This document shows, piece by piece, positions 6,542 through 12,967 of a stretch of DNA of 21,074 nucleotides (its first letter is position 1; every line of letters begins with the position of its first letter). The position numbers were made by a program, and so were the translations under genes. The notes below the pieces were generated by a model. That model was not told where the DNA came from, ran no database searches, and was given only the letters and a program-made list of their open reading frames with translations. This DNA is from Halovenus sp. Its GTDB lineage: Archaea; Halobacteriota; Halobacteria; Halobacteriales; Haloarculaceae. The stretch covers positions 1-21,074 of the forward strand of contig JAQCNG010000218.1 in NCBI GenBank assembly GCA_028275145.1. Direction: 5' to 3'.

Positions 6542-6566
6542 GTACGCGAGGGCGAAAGGTGCGTAC

Positions 6567-7253
6567 GTGCTTTCCGTCGAGCTTCACTGTCACTCCGAGG
6601 AATCCTACGACGGGCGCGATTCGGTCGATCTCTTGCTGGAGCGGGCCGCCGACATCGGGCTGGACGCCATCGCGGTCACCGACCACGACGAGATCACGGC
6701 CAGTCTCGAGGCGGTCGAGCGCGCGCCGCTGTACGACCTTCTGGGGATTCCCGGTATCGAGATATCCACGGCCGCGGGGCACGTACTCGCGCTCGGTATC
6801 GAGGAGCGCATCCCACCCGCGCTGACGTTCGCGGACACACTCGCGCGCATCCGCGATGCCGGGGGGGTGGCGGTCGTCCCGCACCCGTTCCAGGAACTCC
6901 GCCACGGTGTGCTCGCCGAGATTAGCCGGGACGAACTCGCCGGTGCCGACGCGGTGGAGGTGTACAACTCACGGCTGTTCACCGGGCGCTCGAACCGGCA
7001 GGCCCGGCGGTTCGCCCGCGAGCGGGACCTCCCGATGACCGGCGGGAGCGACGCCCACATCGCCGAGATGGTCGGCCAGGCGGTGACCAGGGTGGACCCA
7101 CCGGAGGTGACCGTGTCGGCCATCCTCGAGGAGATCTGTCAGGGTCGCACCGCGGTCGAGGGCCGCCGGACGCCCTGGCGTATCAGCGCCCGCCAGTTCG
7201 CCAGCGGCGTCCACCGCCGCGTTGCCCACCGTCTCCGCGGGTTCGGTCTCTGA
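6567..7253 (+). CDS. PHP-domain metal-dependent hydrolase
   Basis: A 228-residue protein made of one PHP domain. All expected metal ligands are present: His7 and His9 in LHCHSE, Asp39 and His40 in VTDHDE, Glu65 in GIEIS, His106 in VPHPF, Glu131 in VEVYN, and Asp162 and His164 in GGSDAH. PHP proteins with this layout are phosphoesterases, for example nucleoside 3',5'-bisphosphate or oligonucleotide phosphatases, and histidinol phosphatases; the haloarchaeal substrate is not evident. The C-terminus (200-228) is basic, unusual for this acidic proteome (RRTPWRISARQ, HRRVAHRLRGFG), and might contact membrane or nucleic acid. The GTG start gives the N-terminus MLSVELHCHS and suits the promoter. The sulfatase-like gene follows after 59 bases with its own TATA-like box. 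Confidence 0.88.
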   Translation: MLSVELHCHSEESYDGRDSVDLLLERAADIGLDAIAVTDHDEITASLEAVERAPLYDLLGIPGIEISTAAGHVLALGIEERIPPALTFADTLARIRDAGGVAVVPHPFQELRHGVLAEISRDELAGADAVEVYNSRLFTGRSNRQARRFARERDLPMTGGSDAHIAEMVGQAVTRVDPPEVTVSAILEEICQGRTAVEGRRTPWRISARQFASGVHRRVAHRLRGFGL

Positions 7254-7282
7254 CGGCCCCCGAACCGACTGTGCATCCCTGC

Positions 7283-7289
7283 GCTTATG
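7283..7289 (+). promoter_or_regulatory. TATA-like box of the sulfatase-superfamily gene
   Basis: GCTTATG is centred about 27 bases before the GTG at 7313, which fits a leaderless transcript and favours that start over the upstream in-frame GTG at 7271. Confidence 0.4.
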
Positions 7290-7312
7290 CCGGGCGCAGA
7301 CAAACGTCGGTC

Positions 7313-8809
7313 GTGAGCGAACGGAACAACGTTCTGGTCGTGGTTCTGGACTCCGTTCGGGCGAAAAACACCAGCCTCCACGGCTACAGTCGGGAGACGA
7401 CGCCGTTTCTATCGACGTTTGCCGACCGTTCGACGGTCTACACGCAGGCCCGGGCCCCCGGTATCCACAGCATCGCGAGCCACGTGAGCATGTTCACCGG
7501 GGCCCACGTCGAGGAACACGGGGCGACACACCACACGACCGCGATCGACCCGACCCGGACCGTCTGGCACGACCTCGAACGCGAACACGGCTACGCCACC
7601 GGCCTGTTCACCAACAATCGCATCGTCTCGAACGCCTCGAATCTCGCCGACTGTTTCGGGCACGTCCACGAACCCAACTACCCGCTGACCGACCGACTGG
7701 AGAACCGCATCGACGGCACCGTGCTCAAACGCGCGTACTTCCGGGGCTACGACGGACTCGCCCGCCTCACAGCGGCGCTTGGCTCCGACGACGACGGGAC
7801 CCGAGCGGACGCCAGCGGGGACGGAGGAGTGCTCGACGGACTGTCGGCGGGGATTGCGGGTAGTGTGGGCAGGGTGGCCGACATCGCGGGTCTGTCGGGG
7901 GCGAGCACGGGGTACAAGACGCTGTTCGGCGGCGAGTTCGTCGGCGCGTTTCTCGACTGGGAGGCCCGGCAGGACGGCCCCTGGGCGGCGTGTCTCAACC
8001 TGATGGACGCCCACTCGCCGTACGAGCCCCAGTCCGAGTACGACCGGTGGGCGGACGAGCGCAACTGGCGGATACAGAGCGAGGCGAAACCCAGCGTCTG
8101 GGAGAGCCTCGACGGGGAGGGGTGGGACCGACTGGCAGCGCTGGAACCGCTGTACGACGGGGCGATTCGTCAGACCGACGCGGTTGTTCGCAAACTGGTG
8201 GCGGGGCTCGAACAGCGCGGGTTGCTGTCCGACACACTGCTCGTCGTCACCAGCGACCACGGCGAGGCGTTTGGCGAGCAGAGCCGTCTCCTGCCGGCGG
8301 TTCGGCTCAGAGATCACAAGTGGGGGGTTCACGAGGCGCTGACACACGTCCCGCTGGTGGTCAGCTACCCCGGCCAGAGCGAGCACCGTGTCGTGGATGA
8401 GGTGGTGTCTCTGACAGACACACCGGCGCTCGTGCGCACGGCAGTCACGGACGATGCCGACGGGGACCCGCTGACCGGCAGTGAGGTGCTCACCTCGACG
8501 TTCAGACTCCCCGAACAGAAAACCTCGAAGTACGGCTCCATCGACGACATCGACCGGTACGTCGGCCCGTGGCGGGCGGTGTACGAGACCCGCGAGGACA
8601 GCGTCAGGAAGTTCGCCCGGAAAGGCGAGCGGGGGCTCACGCTCGATATCGACGGTCCCCGGGAGACAACGGTGGTCGACCACGACGACGGCGGCCGTGT
8701 CGCCGAGGCGTACGACCGACTGGCCGACACCGACCTCGTCACCCAGCAGACCACCGACATCGACGACGACCTCGAGGAGCAACTCGAGGACCTCGGCTAC
8801 ATCCGGTGA
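7313..8809 (+). CDS. Sulfatase/alkaline-phosphatase superfamily protein with altered active-site motif
   Basis: About 498 residues, cytoplasmic by appearance (no signal peptide or membrane segment). The superfamily start NVLVVVLDSVRAKNTSLHGYSRETTPFLS (6-34) supplies the first metal Asp13, and VTSDHGEAFGE (Asp315, His316) and KWGVHEALTHVPLVVSYPG the later ligands. In true sulfatases the nucleophile lies in C/S-x-P-x-R; here the matching stretch is SIASH (53-57) before VSMFTG, so a serine is kept but Pro and Arg are replaced by Ala and His. Conversion to formylglycine at this serine is therefore doubtful, and the enzyme may be a phosphatase, phosphodiesterase or group transferase. Haloarchaeal relatives often lie near surface-glycan genes, but none is seen here. 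Two GTG starts are possible; 7313 fits the promoter and domain start. Confidence 0.85.
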   Translation: MSERNNVLVVVLDSVRAKNTSLHGYSRETTPFLSTFADRSTVYTQARAPGIHSIASHVSMFTGAHVEEHGATHHTTAIDPTRTVWHDLEREHGYATGLFTNNRIVSNASNLADCFGHVHEPNYPLTDRLENRIDGTVLKRAYFRGYDGLARLTAALGSDDDGTRADASGDGGVLDGLSAGIAGSVGRVADIAGLSGASTGYKTLFGGEFVGAFLDWEARQDGPWAACLNLMDAHSPYEPQSEYDRWADERNWRIQSEAKPSVWESLDGEGWDRLAALEPLYDGAIRQTDAVVRKLVAGLEQRGLLSDTLLVVTSDHGEAFGEQSRLLPAVRLRDHKWGVHEALTHVPLVVSYPGQSEHRVVDEVVSLTDTPALVRTAVTDDADGDPLTGSEVLTSTFRLPEQKTSKYGSIDDIDRYVGPWRAVYETREDSVRKFARKGERGLTLDIDGPRETTVVDHDDGGRVAEAYDRLADTDLVTQQTTDIDDDLEEQLEDLGYIR

Positions 8810-8852
8810 GCGGGCGTCCCCGTGTGCGAGTTCGACCGACGAACGAGTAGAG

Positions 8853-9578
8853 CTACAGGTACGCGGAGTCCCAGCGGGTCGGTTTGCGCGCGTTGCCACA
8901 GCCGTCACACTGGATGCGGCCCATCGCGTCCATCGCGTTCGCGAAGTCCTCGCAGCGCGAGCACCAGTAGCCGTAGATGTCCTCGCGGTCGGGTTCGGTG
9001 TAGATAACGTGGAACGGCGCGATGGAACCGGTTTCGGTGCTGCTGTGGCTGACGTAGACGGTTTCCCCGTCGATGTCGACCGCCTCGAGGCCGTCCTCGT
9101 CGACGTCGGCGTAGACGTGTTCGGCGTAGCTCGTACCGTCGATGTCGACCGCCTCCTCGCCGACCTTCGTGAGCCCCTGTGCCTCGTAGAAGGCGTTGCC
9201 GGCCTGGTTGTCCGCGAGCACCCGTCCCTGGAGGGTGTCGATTCCCTGCCCCTCGAGGTGGTCACGGGTCGTGTCGAACAACTGCTGGCCGTAGTTCTCG
9301 CCCCGGTAGTCGGGGTCGATATGCAGCCACAGCAACTGGGCGGTGGCCTCGCCCGTGACGACACTCTCCGAGAACCCGACCACCTGGGTGTCCGCCTCGA
9401 CGACCAGCAGCAACCGCTCGTCGTCGGAGACGATCTCACGCAGTCGGTTCTCGTCGTACCACTCCTCGATTGCGCTGGTGATTGCTCGTGGCCCCAGCGA
9501 GTACGATGCCTCAAGCGACCGGCGAGCAACGTCCCTGATTGCCGGGCGGTCGCGCGTACGCGGTTCGCGTATCTCCAT
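8853..9578 (-). CDS. GNAT acetyltransferase fused to a C-terminal zinc ribbon
   Basis: A 241-residue protein. Residues 1-145 form a GNAT domain: MEIREPRTRDRPAIRDVARR, WLHIDPDYRGENYGQQLF (84-101) with the acetyl-CoA loop RGENYG, and NQAGNAFYEAQGL (124-136). A middle region (about 140-200) contains two similar units with EAVDIDG, and residues 204-229 form a zinc ribbon with Cys206, Cys209, Cys224 and Cys227. The substrate is unknown; the ribbon could bind protein or nucleic acid. The start at 9578 lies ~26 bases from a TATA box (TTTATTGC on the minus strand, 9601-9608). The upstream in-frame extension to 9671 would cover that promoter. The gene is convergent with the sulfatase-like gene, with 43 bases between. 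Confidence 0.87.
   Translation of the reverse strand: MEIREPRTRDRPAIRDVARRSLEASYSLGPRAITSAIEEWYDENRLREIVSDDERLLLVVEADTQVVGFSESVVTGEATAQLLWLHIDPDYRGENYGQQLFDTTRDHLEGQGIDTLQGRVLADNQAGNAFYEAQGLTKVGEEAVDIDGTSYAEHVYADVDEDGLEAVDIDGETVYVSHSSTETGSIAPFHVIYTEPDREDIYGYWCSRCEDFANAMDAMGRIQCDGCGNARKPTRWDSAYL
9067..9155. repeat. 20-bp direct repeat inside the GNAT/zinc-ribbon gene
   Basis: CCGTCGATGTCGACCGCCTC occurs at 9067-9086 and again at 9136-9155. The 69-base offset is a multiple of three, so both copies encode the same EAVDIDG peptide. This suggests an internal duplication of a ~23-residue unit in the linker between the acetyltransferase and the zinc ribbon. Confidence 0.9.
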
Positions 9579-9600
9579 GCACAACTGTTCGATGGCCTCC

Positions 9601-9608
9601 GCAATAAA
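9601..9608 (-). promoter_or_regulatory. TATA box of the GNAT/zinc-ribbon gene
   Basis: The minus strand reads GTTTATTGC here, centred about 26 bases before the ATG at 9578. It implies a leaderless transcript and helps decide the start codon. Confidence 0.5.
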
Positions 9609-9700
9609 CCCACAGTCGGCCGTCCGTTCGTCGTGCGGGCACCCGTAGCCGGTGGAGATTCCGACCGGCAAGCCGGCACCGTGACCGAATTACGACACGC

Positions 9701-9708
9701 CTAAGTAC
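9701..9708 (+). promoter_or_regulatory. TATA-like box of the tRNA-Gln gene
   Basis: CTAAGTAC is centred about 27 bases before the first base of the tRNA (9732), the normal spacing for an archaeal stable RNA promoter. Confidence 0.4.
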
Positions 9709-9731
9709 ACCCGTCGACAACCTGTAATCAC

Positions 9732-9835
9732 AGTCCCGTGGGGTAGTGGCCAATCCTGCGAGCTTCTGGACGGAGCCGAGGCACACTCGTTCCGGGAAAC
9801 GGCTCGCGACCCTAGTTCGAATCTAGGCGGGACTA
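9732..9835 (+). tRNA. tRNA-Gln, anticodon CUG, with a 31-nt intron
   Basis: The acceptor stem is a perfect 7 bp (AGTCCCG 9732-9738 with CGGGACT 9828-9834) plus discriminator A at 9835. The T arm is CCTAG / TTCGAAT / CTAGG (9811-9827), and the D arm carries GGGTAGTGGCC. The anticodon stem CGAGC (9759-9763) pairs with GCTCG (9802-9806) across an intron; the loop reads TT-CTG-G (9764-9769), giving anticodon CUG for codon CAG. Removing 9770-9800 leaves a 73-nt tRNA. The CCA end is not encoded, as is usual in haloarchaea. No integrase gene or duplicated 3' end was seen nearby. The stretch 9836-9949 after it shows no recognisable feature. Confidence 0.96.
9770..9800 (+). other. Bulge-helix-bulge intron at tRNA position 37/38
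   Basis: The exon-intron junctions fold as a canonical motif for the archaeal splicing endonuclease. The anticodon stem is followed by a 4-bp central helix, TTCT (9764-9767) with GGAA (9796-9799 by this pairing), flanked by 3-nt bulges GGA (9768-9770) and ACG (9799-9801 region). Cutting after the second base of each bulge removes 31 nt at the standard 37/38 site. The intron folds into its own hairpin (CGGAG with TTCCG, then CGAG with CTCG, loop GCACA). Base assignment at the inner edge of the 3' bulge may shift by one. Confidence 0.9.
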
Positions 9836-9949
9836 CTCCGGCGCTCACAGACCGGGAGCGACACGTCAACTCCTCTGTCTCACAGAACCAGCGTCTCGCA
9901 CTCGACGGCGGACTACGGTCGACGCGTGACTCGGACGACGGCACGGCTC

Positions 9950-10660
9950 TCACGCTCCGGAGCGACGCAGGAGGCCGAAACCGAACAGGAGCAGAACCGC
10001 GACAATCCCGGTTGTCACGCCCAGGCCCGGTCCGAGCCCGTCGCCGCCGTCACCCTCCGCACCTGTTTGCTCACTCGTGACCCGGAGCTCCTCGACATCG
10101 GCGTGTTCGTCACTCGACCACGTGACCGTTCCGGACCCCTCGTCGTTACCGTTCGTCTCGATTACCTCTCCCGGCATGTTCACCGTGTACGTCCACTCGA
10201 GTTCGCCGAACTGTCCGGAGGCTCCCCCCATTGTGGTGTTGATACCCTCGGTATCGACGTAGGTAATCTCACCGGCATCCTCGTCAACGGTGATATCCAC
10301 GGGCTCCGCCCCCTCGTCCGAGCCTCCACTGGCGGTGATGCCGACCGTACTCTCGCCGTCGTCACTGATATCGACCGAGTCCCAGTCCGACTCGTTGAAC
10401 TGATCGTCACCCTCCCCCTCGAAGAGGAACTCACCGACGCTGTCGTACCCCTGGTTCTGCGCCTGTGACTCGGCTGTCTGGTACAACTGCTCTCCCATTT
10501 CGACCTCGATACTGAGTTCCTCGATTGTTCCGTCCGATGCGATATCAGCCTCGTACGTCGTTGTACACCCTGCGAGCACGACCACGAGCACCAGGGTGAG
10601 TGACACCGCTATCCGTCTTCTGGGGAGATCGTCCCCGATGTTCAGCAGTGTTGCTGTCAT
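9950..10660 (-). CDS. Secreted lipoprotein with PGF-CTERM-like tail
   Basis: A 236-residue surface protein. The N-terminus has a twin-arginine-type signal (PRRRIAVSL, 13-21), a hydrophobic core and a lipobox LAGC with Cys32 as the predicted lipid-modified residue. The mature part is strongly acidic and opens with TTYEADIASDGTIEELSIEVEM, resembling LppM/DUF3153-type lipoproteins; that link is tentative. A Gly/Asp-rich linker leads to GPGLGVTTGIVAVLLLFGFGLLRR (210-233), which has the layout of a PGF-CTERM archaeosortase signal with Leu in place of Phe. Two anchoring signals on one protein are unusual. Function is unknown. A good TATA box lies 25 bases upstream of the start; the gene is divergent from the aldo/keto reductase. 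Confidence 0.87.
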   Translation of the reverse strand: MTATLLNIGDDLPRRRIAVSLTLVLVVVLAGCTTTYEADIASDGTIEELSIEVEMGEQLYQTAESQAQNQGYDSVGEFLFEGEGDDQFNESDWDSVDISDDGESTVGITASGGSDEGAEPVDITVDEDAGEITYVDTEGINTTMGGASGQFGELEWTYTVNMPGEVIETNGNDEGSGTVTWSSDEHADVEELRVTSEQTGAEGDGGDGLGPGLGVTTGIVAVLLLFGFGLLRRSGA

Positions 10661-10681
10661 GTCTCAGTGTTTCGGCTGAGG

Positions 10682-10690
10682 TATATAAAT
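10682..10690 (-). promoter_or_regulatory. TATA box of the lipoprotein gene
   Basis: The minus strand reads ATTTATATA, preceded by CCGAAA, which resembles a TFB-recognition element. The centre is about 26 bases before the ATG at 10660, so a leaderless transcript is expected. This is the clearest promoter in the window. Confidence 0.7.
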
Positions 10691-10757
10691 TTTCGGGTGC
10701 TCCTGGCGCCACACTGGTTCCGAACACTCTTTTCGGCTGGCCATCCTACACTGGCCC

Positions 10758-11759
10758 ATGAATCTGGAACTCGATACCGTCCGGATGGGTGAGACAGGGC
10801 TCGAGGTGAGCGAGATTGCCTTTGGAACGTGGCGGTTCGGCCGCGAGACTGCGGCGGGTAACCTGGAGACAGACCGGGAGACGGCCCACGACCTGCTGTC
10901 GGCCTACGAGGCCGCGGGCGGGCGCTTTATCGACACCGCGAACGTCTACGGCGGCGGCGACAGCGAGCGGTGGATCGGCGAGTGGCTCGAGGAGCGCACC
11001 CGCGAGGAGTACGTCGTCGCCTCGAAGGTGTACTGGCCCACCCGCGAGGACGACCCGAACGCGAGCGGGCTCAACCGCGGGCACCTCCGGCGACAGCTCG
11101 ACCTGATGCTCGAGCGCCTGGGCACCGACTACCTCGACATCCTCTACATCCACCGCTGGGACGACGACACACCCTCCCGCGAGTTCATGACCACCCTCGA
11201 CGAGTTCGTCACCTCGGGGCGGGTCCACTATCTCGGGGCCTCCTCGTTCCGGCCGGACACGTGGAAACTGGCACAGGCAAACGAGCGGGCCCGCCATCAC
11301 GACCGCGAACCGTTCAGCCTGACACAGCCCCGCTACAACCTCGTGGACCGCGAAATCGAGGGGGAGTACCTCGACTTCTGCCGCGAGGAGGGGCTGGCGG
11401 TGTTCCCGTGGAGTCCGCTCGCACAGGGCTTTCTCACGGGCAAGTACACCCGCGAGGAGGGGCTCACCGGCGAGTCGACCGCCTCGGACTCGAACCGGTG
11501 GGAGGAGCAGTATCTGACCGGCGAGAACTTCGAGACGCTGGACGTGGTCCGGGCAGTCGCCGAGGAGACCGGCGCGACACCCGCACAGGTGGCGCTCGCG
11601 TACCACCGCCATCATCCCGACGTCACCGCGCCCCTGGTCGGCGCACGCACCGTCGAGCAGCTCGAGGAGAACCTCCGGGCCGCGACGGTCGAACTCTCCG
11701 GGGACCAGTTCGAGCGTCTGGAGGGGTCCAAGGCCGGCCCGTTCGAACGGTTCCTGTGA
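10758..11759 (+). CDS. Aldo/keto reductase
   Basis: A 333-residue NAD(P)H-dependent oxidoreductase with the usual (beta/alpha)8 pattern and the complete catalytic tetrad: Asp59 in FIDTANVYG, Tyr64, Lys90 in ASKVYWP, and His132 in YIHRWD. The cofactor-binding end contains VGARTVEQLEENLRA, typical of the family. It is most like the group related to voltage-gated potassium channel beta subunits and YghZ-type reductases; the physiological carbonyl substrate cannot be told. The epimerase-like gene starts seven bases after its stop, so the two are likely cotranscribed. No clear TATA box is visible at the expected place; a weak T-rich stretch lies near 10730. Confidence 0.93.
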   Translation: MNLELDTVRMGETGLEVSEIAFGTWRFGRETAAGNLETDRETAHDLLSAYEAAGGRFIDTANVYGGGDSERWIGEWLEERTREEYVVASKVYWPTREDDPNASGLNRGHLRRQLDLMLERLGTDYLDILYIHRWDDDTPSREFMTTLDEFVTSGRVHYLGASSFRPDTWKLAQANERARHHDREPFSLTQPRYNLVDREIEGEYLDFCREEGLAVFPWSPLAQGFLTGKYTREEGLTGESTASDSNRWEEQYLTGENFETLDVVRAVAEETGATPAQVALAYHRHHPDVTAPLVGARTVEQLEENLRAATVELSGDQFERLEGSKAGPFERFL

Positions 11760-11766
11760 CTGTGCC

Positions 11767-12816
11767 ATGTCTGACAGAGAACTCTCCGCGACGGCGTTCG
11801 AGCGCGTCGAACTCGCCCTCGATACGACGTTTACTATCTCGCGTGGCAGCACCGAGCGGACGACGAACCACCTCGTGACGGTGACCGACCGGGCCGGCCG
11901 GGTCGGACTCGGCAGCGCGGCACCCGCCCCGTACTACGACGAGGACGGCGACAGCGTCGAGGCGGCCCTGCCGGACCTGCTCGGGGCCGTCGAGTCGGTC
12001 GGTGACCCGACCGCACAGCAGGACATCGAGCGCCGACTGGCCGAACAGGCACCCGACGAGGCCGCGGCGCGCGCGGCGGTGTCGATTGCTGTTCAGGACC
12101 TGGTGGCCAGACAGCGCAACGAACCGCTGTACCGGGCGTGGGGGCTGAGCCCCGACCGTGCGCCCGTCACGTCGGTGACCGTGGGTATCGACGACCCGGC
12201 GGCGATGGCCGAGCGCGCGCGTGCCTGGCGGGAGGCGGGCTACCCGGCGCTGAAGGTCAAACTCGGGACAGACAACGACCGCGCCCGCCTGCGGGCGGTT
12301 CGCGAGGCCGCACCCGAGGCCAGCCTGCGCGTCGACGCAAACGGTGACTGGAGCACCGACGAGGCTCTCGACGCGCTGTCGTGGCTCTCCGACCTCGACG
12401 TGGCGCTGCTCGAACAGCCAGTGCCCGCCGACACCCACGCCGGCCTGCAACGGGTCACCGAGGCGGCCCCGATGCCCGTCGCCGCCGACGAGTCCTGTGT
12501 GACCGCAACCGACGTTCCCGACATCGCAGACGCGGTCGACGTGGTCGTGGTGAAACTGATGAAGTGTGGCGGACTCCGCCCGGCCCACAGACAGATACTG
12601 ACCGCACACGCCCACGGACTCGACGCAATGCTGGGCTGTATGGTCGAAACCAGCGCCTCCATCGCGGCCGCGGCACACCTCGCGCCGCTCGTGACCTACG
12701 CCGACCTCGACGGGGCGTTGCTGGTGGCCGACGACCCCTGCACTGGACCGTCACTCGTGGGGGGACACCTCGACCTGGCTGGCGTCGAGTCGGGAAGCGG
12801 CGCACGGCGGCGGTGA
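11767..12816 (+). CDS. Enolase-superfamily enzyme, dipeptide epimerase-like
   Basis: A 349-residue member of the mandelate racemase/muconate lactonizing enzyme family. The catalytic layout is complete: LKVKLG with Lys163 and Lys165, metal ligands Asp190 (VDANGDW), Glu216 (LLEQPV) and Asp241 (AADES), and the second lysine in VVKLMKCGGL (263/266). The late motif YADLDGALLV (311-320) with a D-x-D pair is typical of dipeptide epimerases such as L-Ala-D/L-Glu epimerase, which bind the dipeptide amino group through it. Archaea lack murein, so the natural substrate must differ, perhaps another dipeptide; o-succinylbenzoate synthase is a possible alternative but fits less well. It follows the aldo/keto reductase after seven bases. 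Confidence 0.88.
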   Translation: MSDRELSATAFERVELALDTTFTISRGSTERTTNHLVTVTDRAGRVGLGSAAPAPYYDEDGDSVEAALPDLLGAVESVGDPTAQQDIERRLAEQAPDEAAARAAVSIAVQDLVARQRNEPLYRAWGLSPDRAPVTSVTVGIDDPAAMAERARAWREAGYPALKVKLGTDNDRARLRAVREAAPEASLRVDANGDWSTDEALDALSWLSDLDVALLEQPVPADTHAGLQRVTEAAPMPVAADESCVTATDVPDIADAVDVVVVKLMKCGGLRPAHRQILTAHAHGLDAMLGCMVETSASIAAAAHLAPLVTYADLDGALLVADDPCTGPSLVGGHLDLAGVESGSGARRR

Positions 12817-12818
12817 CA

Positions 12819-12865
12819 GGAGACAACTCCGGTCGAGTGCTATGGAGACAACTCCGGTCGAGTGC
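12819..12865. repeat. Tandem duplication of a 22-bp unit after the epimerase gene
   Basis: Two perfect 22-bp copies lie at 12819-12840 and 12844-12865 with three bases (TAT) between, just after the stop codon at 12816. Each copy begins GGAGACAACTCC, a 4-bp hairpin with a tetraloop. They could act in transcript ending, or may be a recent slippage event. The remaining bases to 12931 show nothing else recognisable. Confidence 0.9.
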
Positions 12866-12931
12866 GTCGCCGGACCAGCAGGACCGGCAGTGTTCGTCAG
12901 CTCTGGACCCCACTCGCCGACTGGGGAAAGA

Positions 12932-12940
12932 ACTTAACTA
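12932..12940 (+). promoter_or_regulatory. TATA-like box of the cetZ1 operon
   Basis: ACTTAACTA is centred about 32 bases before the ATG at 12968, preceded by GGGGAAAGA, which is purine-rich like a TFB site. Transcription would start a few bases before the ATG. Confidence 0.5.
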
Positions 12941-12967
12941 TCGGGGTTGTATGGCCAGCCAGATAGT

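Noticed and set aside
6540..6566. TTG start for the PHP protein
   Set aside because: It lies in the T-rich promoter element; GTG 6567 gives the usual PHP N-terminus.
7409..9679. Very long minus-strand open frame opposite the sulfatase-like gene
   Set aside because: It has low-complexity Arg/Ser/Thr-rich sequence without domains, and both known genes in the region have full motif sets; it is a G+C-rich shadow.
9732..9835. tRNA-Gln gene as an integration (att) site of a mobile element
   Set aside because: No integrase gene and no repeated tRNA 3' segment was found in the window.
9690..9953. Minus-strand open frame across the tRNA gene
   Set aside because: It is antisense to a well-supported tRNA and has no domain.
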